From: Sulfurovum sp.
GTDB lineage: Bacteria > Campylobacterota > Campylobacteria > Campylobacterales > Sulfurovaceae
DNA length: 31,010 nt
Direction of reading: 5' to 3'
Assembly: GCA_024637255.1 (NCBI GenBank)
Contig: JAGXFO010000019.1
Location: 1-31,010 of the forward strand
Made by a program: the position numbers and the translations under genes. The notes below the pieces were generated by a model. The model was not told where the DNA came from and did not search any database. It saw only the letters and a list, made by a program, of their open reading frames with translations. Shown here piece by piece: positions 15,112 through 23,149 of the stretch (position 1 is its first letter; every line of letters begins with the position of its first letter).

Positions 15112-16701
15112 ATGTCAAAAAAGACAATTGTTGTTTGTGATCACATTCACCAGGATGGATTAGATATTCTTGAAAACGATAGCGAAATAGAATTTATAAA
15201 TGCTGCAGACGAACCTAAAGATTTGCTTGTTTCTGAAATTATTCCTTTGGCTGATGTTGTGATTACACGGTCATCTACAGATGTAGATGCTGCATTTTTA
15301 GCAGCTGCAACAAAAGTAACAGCAGTTGTACGTGCGGGTGTTGGTGTTGATAATGTAGACATTCCTGGTGCAAGCAAGCAGGGGATTGTCATTATGAATA
15401 TACCGACTGCCAACACTATTGCGGCCGTTGAACTTACGATGGCACATTTGCTTTCTTGCGTGAGACAATTTCCGTATGCTCATAACAATCTTAAGTTGGA
15501 TCGTGTATGGAGAAGGCAAGACTGGTATGGTACAGAACTAAAAGATAAAAAGCTTGGTGTCATCGGTTTTGGTAATATCGGTTCACGTGTAGGTAAACGT
15601 GCCAAAGCATTTGAGATGAATGTGATTGCCTATGACCCATATATCGATTCAAGTAAAGCAACAGATTTCGATATAGAGTATACAAAAAACTTTGAAGATA
15701 TTTTAGCTTGTGATATTATCACTATTCATACACCTAAAAACGCAGAAACTGTCGGAATGATAGGCGCAGAAGAAATAGCAAAAATGAAAGATGGTGTTAT
15801 TCTTATCAATTGTGCCAGAGGTGGACTTTATGATGAGGATGCGCTTTTGGAAGGCCTCACATCTGGTAAAATAGCTATGGCGGGTATCGATGTATTTAAC
15901 AAAGAGCCCGCTACTGACCACCCCTTATTGGATCTTGACAATGTGACGGTTACGCCACACCTTGGTGCAAACACAAAAGAATCGCAAAGAAATATTGCTA
16001 TTCAGGCAGCAGAAAATGCCATAGCCGCTGCCAAGGGTATCTCTTATCCCAATGCACTTAATTTACCTATTAAAGAGAATGAGTTACCTGATTTTGTAAG
16101 ACCGTATCTTGAGCTTATTCAAAAAATAGGCCACTTGTCTGCACAGATTACCAAAAGTGCTGTAAAATCCATTAAAGTAATGGCAGCTGGTCCTGTAGCG
16201 GAGCATTTGGAGTCTATGGGTACATTCGCAACTGTTGGGGTACTGACAGAGTCTTTGGGAGACCAGGTTAACTATGTGAATGCAGAATTTGTTGCGGATG
16301 AACGTGGTATAGATATCACCAAAGAAGTAAAACCAAATAACAGCGGCTTTACCAATAAAGTTGGCATCAAGTTGACAACTGCTAACGGAACCATCTCTAT
16401 AGCAGGTACAGTTTTTGATGACACTGAGCAACGTATTATAGAGATAGATGATTATATCTTGGATGTTGAACCAAAAGGTACAATGATTTTCTTCAGAAAT
16501 ACAGACACTCCGGGAGTAATCGGTGACGTAGGTAGGATCATGGCTGAAAATGGTTTAAATATATCTGACTTTAGACTGGGACGTGACAACAAGCAGCAAG
16601 CATTGGCTGTTGTACGCGTAGATGGCCAAATTAAAAAAGCACTCCTCGAAGAACTTGCATCTTTGAAAGCTTGTATTAGCGTCTCTCACGCAACACTTTG
16701 A
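15112..16701 (+). CDS. serA: D-3-phosphoglycerate dehydrogenase
   Basis: SerA oxidises 3-phosphoglycerate to 3-phosphohydroxypyruvate with NAD, the first step of serine synthesis. With the start at 15112 the protein has 529 residues, the usual length of the long (type I) form. GFGNIGSRVGKRAKAF (152-167) is the NAD-binding loop; the catalytic triad is R236 (NCARGGLYDE), E265 (VFNKEPA) and H283 (TPHLGAN). Residues about 320-450 are the allosteric substrate-binding domain and 457-529 the ACT domain, where serine usually binds to inhibit the enzyme. AAGG lies 7 bases before this ATG, and the protein starts at MSKKTIVVCD as in relatives; an upstream TTG in frame was rejected. Confidence 0.96.
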   Translation: MSKKTIVVCDHIHQDGLDILENDSEIEFINAADEPKDLLVSEIIPLADVVITRSSTDVDAAFLAAATKVTAVVRAGVGVDNVDIPGASKQGIVIMNIPTANTIAAVELTMAHLLSCVRQFPYAHNNLKLDRVWRRQDWYGTELKDKKLGVIGFGNIGSRVGKRAKAFEMNVIAYDPYIDSSKATDFDIEYTKNFEDILACDIITIHTPKNAETVGMIGAEEIAKMKDGVILINCARGGLYDEDALLEGLTSGKIAMAGIDVFNKEPATDHPLLDLDNVTVTPHLGANTKESQRNIAIQAAENAIAAAKGISYPNALNLPIKENELPDFVRPYLELIQKIGHLSAQITKSAVKSIKVMAAGPVAEHLESMGTFATVGVLTESLGDQVNYVNAEFVADERGIDITKEVKPNNSGFTNKVGIKLTTANGTISIAGTVFDDTEQRIIEIDDYILDVEPKGTMIFFRNTDTPGVIGDVGRIMAENGLNISDFRLGRDNKQQALAVVRVDGQIKKALLEELASLKACISVSHATL

Positions 16702-16703
16702 AA

Positions 16704-16727
16704 ACCAAGTGGAATATTCCACTTGGT
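16704..16727. terminator. 24-base perfect palindrome after serA
   Basis: Immediately after the serA TGA, 12 bases (ACCAAGTGGAAT) are followed by their exact reverse complement. As RNA this folds into a stem of about 10 bp with a small loop. The following CTCTTTCCTC is pyrimidine-rich but not a true T-run. It is the likely serA terminator. Confidence 0.65.
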
Positions 16728-16860
16728 CTCTTTCCTCAATTATTTTTAGTATAAAATAATTATTTCACAATCCTGTTTAAGCTAAAATATATAATACGAA
16801 GTAATTTTAATTATTATTATATGTTATGCTTGCTACAATACAATTTGTAACTTTAAAAAT

Positions 16861-16891
16861 TTATAGCAAAAAGCCATTACTTTGCTATAAT
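16861..16891 (+). promoter_or_regulatory. Efflux operon promoter with an overlapping operator-like inverted repeat
   Basis: TTATAGCAAA (16861-16870) and TTTGCTATAA (16881-16890) are exact 10-base inverted copies separated by exactly 10 bases. The right arm contains the -10 box TATAAT (16886-16891) and the left arm covers the -35 position, so a dimeric repressor bound here would block RNA polymerase. TetR- and MarR-type repressors often control efflux operons this way. No regulator gene is next to it. Confidence 0.65.
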
Positions 16892-16919
16892 ATATTTCAA
16901 TTAGGTGGGAGGGTATTGT

Positions 16920-18275
16920 ATGAAAAAATATCTTATTTTTCTTTTGTCATGGCCATTGTTTGCCGGGTTAAATAATTTGGACATTAAACAAGCTGTTTCT
17001 ATGTTGGAAAATAATAACTTAGAGTTAAAAATATCACATTTTACTGAACAGATGAAAGCCTATGAAGCAGTTGCTGCCAAAGGAAATCATTACGGTAAGC
17101 TTGATGTGAGCCTGGCAGGTATGCGCTCCAATGATGCGGGAAGTGTATTTGGGTTTAAATTGCAAAGTAGAGAAGCTACTTTTGGCGACTTCGGTTTTTC
17201 TGCATTTGATCCTACAAACCCAGCTTTATTAACTGTTCAGCCAAATGACTTGAATTACCCTGAGACACGCAACCACTATGTCTCAAAGGTCTCTTATACC
17301 CTTCCGCTGTACACAGGCGGGAAACTATCAGAGTATGGGCGCATTACCGATGCTTTGCATCGTATGAGTCAGTGGGATACACAAAAACTTATGAATGAAA
17401 AAATATTTCAAACAAAAAAAGCATTTTATGACATCTCTTTGGTCGAAAACTATATTTCTAATCTTTCGAAGATTATTAATAATATTCAGCGCTTGGAAAC
17501 TATTGTAAAAAATATGGCTATAGAAGGGTATGCACAAGAGATTGATCTACTTGAAGTTCAGGCTCGTGGAGCGGAAGCTGAAAGTATGTATAACCAGGCC
17601 AAACTCAATAAGAATCTTGCCTATCAATTTCTCTCTTTTTTGTTAAACGAAGAAGTAAGTTCCATTAAAAGAGTAAATGACATGGCACCAATGCCGTCGA
17701 TAATTACAGAAGAGATTGAAAGTAACAATATCGACATACAGAAATCGCTTCTGGGTTTACAAATATCTGAAATGGCGATGAATGTAGAAAAAGCAAACTA
17801 TTTACCAACGGTGGGCGCATTTGGAGAGTATGGGAGTGCAGATAATGAGTTGTGGAATGACTTTAGTCAAAAAGATTTTTATACAGTTGGCTTGCAATTG
17901 AAATGGAATATTTTTAATGGCGGCACAGATGCTGCAAATCTTGAAAAAGCAAAAGTCAATCACTTGAAGACACAAGATCAGGTTTCCTTGGCAAAGTCGG
18001 GAGTTGCGTTGCAAGTAAAAAAACTTGAAACAGAAATACTAAGTAAGAATGCAGACGTGAAGAATTTCGATAAACAATTGAATTTTGCTAAAAAAGTATA
18101 TGAAAACTATCAATCACGCTACAGGGAAGGGATCGCTTCTATCTCTGATGTTTTAATGAAGCAATCAAAAGAACTAGAAGTTTTGCTCAAATTGCTAACT
18201 ATAAAAAATGAGCGTAATACCAAGATATTTGAATTGAACAGTATTTTAAACACAAAAGGGAATAGATATGAATAA
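16920..18275 (+). CDS. TolC-like outer-membrane efflux protein
   Basis: This is the outer-membrane channel of a tripartite pump. With the start at 16920 it has 451 residues, with a short signal peptide (MKKYLIFLLSWPLFAG). GGGAGG about 7 bases upstream supports this ATG over the in-frame GTG at 16905. The mature part is helical with two outer-membrane-efflux repeats: the first covers about 20-230, including strand segments such as RNHYVSKVSYTLPLYTGG, and the second about 245-445, including FYTVGLQLKWNIFNGGTDAA. The TGG and NGG turns after these strands are typical of the family. First gene of the four-gene efflux operon; its last 8 bases overlap the adaptor gene. Confidence 0.92.
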   Translation: MKKYLIFLLSWPLFAGLNNLDIKQAVSMLENNNLELKISHFTEQMKAYEAVAAKGNHYGKLDVSLAGMRSNDAGSVFGFKLQSREATFGDFGFSAFDPTNPALLTVQPNDLNYPETRNHYVSKVSYTLPLYTGGKLSEYGRITDALHRMSQWDTQKLMNEKIFQTKKAFYDISLVENYISNLSKIINNIQRLETIVKNMAIEGYAQEIDLLEVQARGAEAESMYNQAKLNKNLAYQFLSFLLNEEVSSIKRVNDMAPMPSIITEEIESNNIDIQKSLLGLQISEMAMNVEKANYLPTVGAFGEYGSADNELWNDFSQKDFYTVGLQLKWNIFNGGTDAANLEKAKVNHLKTQDQVSLAKSGVALQVKKLETEILSKNADVKNFDKQLNFAKKVYENYQSRYREGIASISDVLMKQSKELEVLLKLLTIKNERNTKIFELNSILNTKGNRYE

Positions 18276-19065
18276 ACTCATAAAATTAATAGCATTCTTA
18301 TTTGGTATGACATCACTATATGCAACAGAAATAAATTTAAGCGGTTCGGTGGTATCTGACAATCAAAAGATGTTAACAAGCCGTTATATGGGGTATGTGA
18401 AAAATATGGCGGTCTCCGAGGGTGACATTGTCAAAAAAGGACAGCTTCTTTATGAGATTGACTCAAAAGAGATAGAGTCAGCTGAAAGACAAGTGGATCT
18501 TTCAATCTCTCAAGCCAGGCTCTCGCTTCAAATGAATAAAAATCAATACAATAATATATTGACTAACCTTGCCAGACATGAAAGACTCTATAAGAAGAAG
18601 ATGGTTTCCAAATATGAGTTTGAGATGTTGCAACTTGCGGCTAAAAACCTTAGAGATATGGTAGAAATATCAGAACAGCAGGTTAGTCAGGCATTAGCCA
18701 AAAAAGATGAAGTCCTAAATCAATATAATTATTTAAAAATACATGCACCCAATGATGGTGTAATTGTTGAAAAGCGAATTAATGAAGGAGAGATGGCAAT
18801 ACCCGGCATGCCCGCAGTTGTCTTGACGGACTTGAGTAAGTTGACGATTGAAGCTGAATTGAGTGAAACGCAGTTAAAATATGTTGACCTTGGTAAAGAG
18901 GTTGAGATAGAGATACCTTCAATCGACCTTAGCACGGTAGGAAAAATAACATCGATTATACCTCATGCAAAGCCTATGACACACAAATTTAAGATTAAGA
19001 TGCAGTTTGATCTCAAGGGACGTTCGGTCTATCCTGGTATGTATACCAAAATTATTATCAGGTAG
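18268..19065 (+). CDS. Periplasmic adaptor (membrane fusion protein) of an RND efflux pump, short form
   Basis: Adaptors of the HlyD/AcrA type bridge the inner-membrane pump and the TolC channel. Residues 1-19 are a signal peptide (ends SLYA); there is no lipobox Cys. Two lipoyl half-motifs (about 33-66 and 153-188) flank a helical hairpin (67-152), and a beta-barrel domain runs from about 189 to the end (RSVYPGMYTKIIIR). At 265 residues it is far shorter than AcrA-type adaptors (around 380) because it stops where the membrane-proximal domain would begin. Its ATG lies inside the end of the TolC-like gene (8-base overlap), and the RND gene follows 6 bases later. Confidence 0.9.
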   Translation: MNKLIKLIAFLFGMTSLYATEINLSGSVVSDNQKMLTSRYMGYVKNMAVSEGDIVKKGQLLYEIDSKEIESAERQVDLSISQARLSLQMNKNQYNNILTNLARHERLYKKKMVSKYEFEMLQLAAKNLRDMVEISEQQVSQALAKKDEVLNQYNYLKIHAPNDGVIVEKRINEGEMAIPGMPAVVLTDLSKLTIEAELSETQLKYVDLGKEVEIEIPSIDLSTVGKITSIIPHAKPMTHKFKIKMQFDLKGRSVYPGMYTKIIIR

Positions 19066-19071
19066 TTCATT

Positions 19072-20727
19072 GTGGAGCATAAAAAAGAATATGAAATTAT
19101 AAATGTTGCAGGAAAACTCGCACAAGGGTTTTTACGTAATCCTTTAACCATAGTTCTTGGTGGGATACTCTTTCTTGTGGGCTATTTGGCTCTGAGCACA
19201 ATGCCAAGAGAAGAAGATCCTCAAATTGCTATTTCAGGTGGGGCTATTATTGTTGCTATGCCAGGTGCTACACCTAAAGAGATAGAAAATATCATTATCA
19301 ATCCATTGGAACGTAAGCTGCGTGAAATACGCGGAATAGAGCATATATATGGCATGGCTATGGACGATGTGGGCGTGGTTAATGTGATGTATTATGTTGG
19401 TGAGAATAGAGAAGATTCAAACCTAAAATTGTACGATAAAGTAATGCAAAATATGGATGAAATGCCTCAGGGTGTAAGGCAGCCACTTATCAAACCATTT
19501 GACATTGATATTGATATCCCCATTGTCACCGTGGCTTTTTATCCTAAAATGAAAAATAATCTTGATGATGTTACACTTTTTGAAATAGTCAGAAAAGTTC
19601 AGCAAAAAGTAAATGCTGTAGAGAATGTAGCAAAAACAACACTGAAAGGTGCACGCAAGGCACAGTATAATATTGAAATAGATATGGGAAAACTTTCGGC
19701 ATACAATCTCTCTTTGGGACAGGTCATGAAGGCTGTGCAGTCTATAGCGGTTGATGTTCCAGATGTCAAGGGCAGAACCATCGATAACAAAATAGTCATT
19801 TTTGGTGTAAAAAATGCCATAGAAAGCGTAGAGGATGTCGGCAGTGTTATTGTGGCGCAGTATATGGACTCACCTATCTACTTAAGAGATGTTGCTGCTG
19901 TAACAAATGGACTGGACATACAAAATTTTCAAACGGCAAAGATTTTTTTGAAAGAAGACCAGAATCATTCAGAAATACAAAACAACGAAACTGCAGACCA
20001 AAAAGTATTGCTGGGTGAAGAAAAAAATCAAATTACACTGACTGTTGCAAAACTCGCGGGAACCAATGCGGTATTTGTTTCTGAAAATGTTGTCGAAGTG
20101 CTCAAAAGCTATAAGCGTGAATTTGAGAAATTGGGTATTGGCTATATTGTCACAAGAAACTATGGAGAACGTGCAAACGAAGCGGTCAATGAATTGATGC
20201 AGCATCTTGTTATTACTATTGTGATTATTGCACTAATGTTGGTTTTTGCTTTGGGATGGAGAGAATCTATTATTGTTACCTTTACAGTACCTGCGATTTT
20301 GGCCGTAACACTCTTTGTTGCATGGATGACAGGTCAAACCATGAATAGAATTACACTCTTTGCACTTTTACTCTCTTTGGGATTGCTTGTGGACGCAGCC
20401 ATCATTGTTATTGAAAATATACATCGACATTTGCATAGCCATGGGGTAGAAGATAAAGAAATGGGAGCACTCTTGATTGAAGCAACGGATGAGATTGGTG
20501 CGCCAACCAATATTGCAACTCTGGCAATTATTTTGACGATGGTCCCTATGGCATTCGTGGGAGGCATGATGGGTTCATTTATGAAACCCATCCCTTATAA
20601 TGTGCCTGTAGCACTTATTGCATCACTTTTTATTGCATATATTTTTACTCCATATCTAAGTTTAAAATTACTTAAAAAACCAGAACATGGTGACCATAAG
20701 AAGCATGATGATCAGGGAGCTAAATAA
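19072..20727 (+). CDS. RND efflux transporter, N-terminal half (TM1-TM6)
   Basis: The 551 residues match the first half of a hydrophobe/amphiphile RND pump. TM1 is at about 23-42, the periplasmic porter part at 43-375, and TM2-TM6 at about 376-535. TM4 has GLLVDAAIIVIENIHRH (437-453): D441 aligns with AcrB D407, while the next position, D408 in AcrB, is Ala. The protein ends in a short His/Lys/Asp-rich tail in the cytoplasmic loop after TM6. Translation starts at GTG 19072, with AGGT 8 bases upstream; no in-frame ATG occurs before TM1. The stop overlaps the ATG of the next gene (TAATG). It cannot work alone because TM7-TM12 are in the next protein. Confidence 0.9.
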   Translation: MEHKKEYEIINVAGKLAQGFLRNPLTIVLGGILFLVGYLALSTMPREEDPQIAISGGAIIVAMPGATPKEIENIIINPLERKLREIRGIEHIYGMAMDDVGVVNVMYYVGENREDSNLKLYDKVMQNMDEMPQGVRQPLIKPFDIDIDIPIVTVAFYPKMKNNLDDVTLFEIVRKVQQKVNAVENVAKTTLKGARKAQYNIEIDMGKLSAYNLSLGQVMKAVQSIAVDVPDVKGRTIDNKIVIFGVKNAIESVEDVGSVIVAQYMDSPIYLRDVAAVTNGLDIQNFQTAKIFLKEDQNHSEIQNNETADQKVLLGEEKNQITLTVAKLAGTNAVFVSENVVEVLKSYKREFEKLGIGYIVTRNYGERANEAVNELMQHLVITIVIIALMLVFALGWRESIIVTFTVPAILAVTLFVAWMTGQTMNRITLFALLLSLGLLVDAAIIVIENIHRHLHSHGVEDKEMGALLIEATDEIGAPTNIATLAIILTMVPMAFVGGMMGSFMKPIPYNVPVALIASLFIAYIFTPYLSLKLLKKPEHGDHKKHDDQGAK

Positions 20728-20729
20728 TG
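20714..20729 (+). promoter_or_regulatory. Shine-Dalgarno and TAATG junction between the two RND half genes
   Basis: AGGGAG (20714-20719) lies 7 bases before the ATG at 20727. That ATG shares its A with the TAA stop of the first half (20725-20727). In the frame of the second gene a TAA at 20721-20723 stands just before the start. This looks like a built-in reinitiation junction, not a simple frameshift. Confidence 0.8.
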
Positions 20730-22421
20730 AGAAATCTTGAAAATTTTATTTATAGCATTCTTGATGACCAGGCAAAGAAGAAACTGGTCATTGTGTTAAC
20801 TGCATCAGCATTTTTCCTTTCCCTTTTGATGTTCCCCACCAAACTGGTTTTGGCTAAAATGTTGCCGGGCAAAAGTGATAATACCTTTTCTGTCTATGTT
20901 GACACACCTACGGGGTCATCTATGGAGCAAACAAAAGCCGTAAGCGATTGTGTGATTGACTTTTTGAAAAAAGAAGAGGAAGTGATGAATGTAGAGCTTT
21001 TTCTAGGGCAGGGAATTCCTCTTGACTATGCTGGCCTTGTAAAAGGCACCAGTATGAAACGTAGCGAAAATGTTTCGGAGATTTCTGTAAATCTTTCAGA
21101 CAAGCATCATCGTAACGAGCCATCCTTTCTTATGGTACAGCGTTTACGACCTAAGGTAAAGCAGGCATGTGTACCGCTAACAAAAGGTACAAGTGTTAAG
21201 TTTATAGAACAGCCATCAGGGCCTCCTACATTAGCTTCTATTGTGGTTGAAGTGCATGGCGAGAATCTGGAAACGACAAGGCATCTTTCTATGGATGTGG
21301 CTGATATCCTATCCAAAACAGAGGGCTTGGTCGATCTTGACATTATGGCTGATGAGAATTATGGGAAATACGAACTTGTCCCTGATAAAGAAAAAATTGC
21401 CAGAAGTGGTTTAAATGTCGAGCAGGTAAACAATATTTTATATCTTGCTTTTGAGGGTATGGTTATAGCACATAAGAATTCAAAAAATTCTCCAGATCAG
21501 ATATCTATATTTCTGGTTTTAGACAAGGACAGCAAAAAGTTGTCTGAATCAAATAATGATGCATTGCAAAGTAAACTTTCATCGTTAAATCTGATGAATA
21601 TTGCAGGAATGATGGTTTCATTAAGTGAAGTAGTCACTATCCGTAAAGTGAAGTCAAACCCTATGATTATGCATAAAAATTTGTCCCGTATGGTGAACGT
21701 TGTTGCGGAAACCGATATGGTTTCACAAGTGTATCCTCTTTTGAATGCACGCAGCATGATGCTTGAAAGGTTTGAAAAGGATTATATCGTTAGCAAAGCA
21801 GACTTTTCGACTTACATGTTTGACTTTACACTTGAAGATAAAAACACACATGAAAAATTCCTCATTCGCTGGGATGGCGAGATGAAAGTGACACTTGATA
21901 CATTTAGGGACTTGGGCGCAGCTTTTATTTCTGCTTTAATATTGATTTTTCTATTGTTGGTGATATACTATAAGAGTTTTGCCATAAGTGGCATCGTACT
22001 TTTAGGTTCATTCCTTTCACTTATAGGGGTTATTGTAGGGCACTGGGTAGCAAACCTGTTTACATCAGAGACCTTCTTTTTGACAGCTACTTCTCTAATA
22101 GGATTTATTGCTCTCATAGGAATTTCATCGCGAAATTCACTGCTACTTATCGATTTTGCAAAGTCTTTAATGGAGAGTGAAGGCATAAAAAAACGTAGAG
22201 CCATTGCTATTGCTGCAGCGACAAGAGCAAAACCTATCGCCTTAACAGCTGTCGCTATCATCTTGGGTTCTGCATTGCTTGCAGGTGATCCTGTGTTTGG
22301 TGGACTAGGCGTTGCACTGATTTCGGGTACAGTAGCAGCGGTATTTGTTTCACTTCTTTTTATCCCTGTTCTTATGGACAATTCAAAAGCAATGGATTTT
22401 GAAAGATTTGATCGTTCATAG
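20727..22421 (+). CDS. RND efflux transporter, C-terminal half (TM7-TM12)
   Basis: The 564 residues match the second half of an RND pump: TM7 at about 20-38, a second periplasmic porter part at 39-395, and TM8-TM12 at about 397-550. TM10 holds GISSRNSLLLIDFAKSLM (465-482), equivalent to AcrB GLSAKNAILIVEFA, with R469 where AcrB has the proton-relay K940. The relay is therefore shared between two polypeptides: D441 on the first half and R469 here. Together the halves total 1115 residues, about one full pump. The gene has its own AGGGAG ribosome binding site and a 1-base overlap with the first half. Last gene of the operon. Confidence 0.9.
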   Translation: MRNLENFIYSILDDQAKKKLVIVLTASAFFLSLLMFPTKLVLAKMLPGKSDNTFSVYVDTPTGSSMEQTKAVSDCVIDFLKKEEEVMNVELFLGQGIPLDYAGLVKGTSMKRSENVSEISVNLSDKHHRNEPSFLMVQRLRPKVKQACVPLTKGTSVKFIEQPSGPPTLASIVVEVHGENLETTRHLSMDVADILSKTEGLVDLDIMADENYGKYELVPDKEKIARSGLNVEQVNNILYLAFEGMVIAHKNSKNSPDQISIFLVLDKDSKKLSESNNDALQSKLSSLNLMNIAGMMVSLSEVVTIRKVKSNPMIMHKNLSRMVNVVAETDMVSQVYPLLNARSMMLERFEKDYIVSKADFSTYMFDFTLEDKNTHEKFLIRWDGEMKVTLDTFRDLGAAFISALILIFLLLVIYYKSFAISGIVLLGSFLSLIGVIVGHWVANLFTSETFFLTATSLIGFIALIGISSRNSLLLIDFAKSLMESEGIKKRRAIAIAAATRAKPIALTAVAIILGSALLAGDPVFGGLGVALISGTVAAVFVSLLFIPVLMDNSKAMDFERFDRS

Positions 22422-22460
22422 GAGCATCAAAATATTTCAATCACAAAATAATCTTCATTT

Positions 22461-22479
22461 AGTACCCGTACAGGGTGCT
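22461..22479 (+). terminator. Possible terminator of the efflux operon
   Basis: AGTACCC (22461-22467) pairs with GGGTGCT (22473-22479), with one G-U pair and a 5-base loop, followed by a T-rich stretch (TTCTGAAACTTTTT). It lies 39 bases after the RND stop and before the efp promoter. Confidence 0.4.
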
Positions 22480-22506
22480 TTCTGAAACTTTTTACCAAGC
22501 ATCTGC

Positions 22507-22532
22507 TATAATTACCCATTATTTTTAAGGAG
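22507..22532 (+). promoter_or_regulatory. efp promoter -10 and ribosome binding site
   Basis: GCTATAATTAC gives TATAAT at 22507-22512, and AAGGAG at 22527-22532 is a strong Shine-Dalgarno 5 bases before the efp ATG. Confidence 0.65.
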
Positions 22533-22537
22533 CTAAA

Positions 22538-23104
22538 ATGGCTACAATCGGAATGGGTGATATTAAAAAAGGCACTAGACTTGAAATCACAGGAAACCCT
22601 TATAGGGTTACAGACTTCCAGCATGTTAAGCCAGGGAAAGGTGCAGCTTTTGTGCGCATGAAGATTAAGAACCTTTCTACAGGAAAAACCATCGAAAAAA
22701 CAGTGCATGCGGGTGATAAGTTTGAAGTACCGGTACTTGAGCAAAAAACAATGCAATATCTCTATGATGATGGGGCGATGCTTCAGTTTATGGACACAAC
22801 ATCGTTTGAACAAATAGGGCTTACGCACGAACAAGTAGGCAAAGATACTTTTGATTTTATGATAGACGGTATGGAAGCTGAAGTTTTGTTTCATGGGGGT
22901 AAGGCTATTTCAGTTGAGATACCACAAACTGTTGTACTTAAAATCGTAGAAACGCCACCTAATTTCAAGGGCGATTCGCAAGGCGGTAAAAAGCCAGCTA
23001 CACTGGAAAGTGGCGCTGTAGTACAAGTACCGTTTCATGTGCTTGAGGGTGAGATGATTAAAGTAGATACGGTTGAAGGTAAATATTTGGAGAAAGCTAA
23101 ATAA
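22538..23104 (+). CDS. efp: Elongation factor P
   Basis: EF-P enters the ribosomal E site and relieves stalling at polyproline. The 188-residue length is exact for bacterial EF-P. Domain I is the KOW-like domain (1-64) with the exposed loop KPGKGAAF: K34 is at the position modified with beta-lysine in E. coli. Two OB-type domains follow (about 65-128 and 129-188), with the family C-terminal pattern SGAVVQVPFHVLEGEMIKVDT. It has its own promoter and strong ribosome binding site and is probably a single-gene transcript ending at the hairpin just downstream. No epmA or epmB gene is nearby. Confidence 0.97.
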   Translation: MATIGMGDIKKGTRLEITGNPYRVTDFQHVKPGKGAAFVRMKIKNLSTGKTIEKTVHAGDKFEVPVLEQKTMQYLYDDGAMLQFMDTTSFEQIGLTHEQVGKDTFDFMIDGMEAEVLFHGGKAISVEIPQTVVLKIVETPPNFKGDSQGGKKPATLESGAVVQVPFHVLEGEMIKVDTVEGKYLEKAK

Positions 23105-23107
23105 TAT

Positions 23108-23132
23108 GTTTTTCAGGATTTCCCTGAAAAAC
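23108..23132. terminator. Perfect 10-bp hairpin after efp
   Basis: GTTTTTCAGG (23108-23117) pairs exactly with CCTGAAAAAC (23123-23132) around a 5-base loop, starting 4 bases after the efp stop. No T-run follows on either strand. It lies between efp and a convergent gene and could serve both. It resembles the hairpin after rpsA (TTTTCGGGC/GCCTGAAAA). Confidence 0.6.
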
Positions 23133-23149
23133 CAATAACCTACATTTGC

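Noticed and set aside
16905..16919. GTG start for the TolC-like gene at 16905
   Set aside because: It would add five residues before a clean signal peptide and would use the GGGAGG ribosome binding site as coding sequence.
20700..20740. A frameshift error or mutation as the cause of the split RND gene
   Set aside because: Not excluded without reads, but a ribosome binding site, a TAATG overlap and an in-frame stop just before the second start make a true two-gene arrangement more likely.
22427..22894. 155-aa minus-strand open frame over the efp promoter and 5' half
   Set aside because: Antisense to efp with shadow-like composition and no family features.
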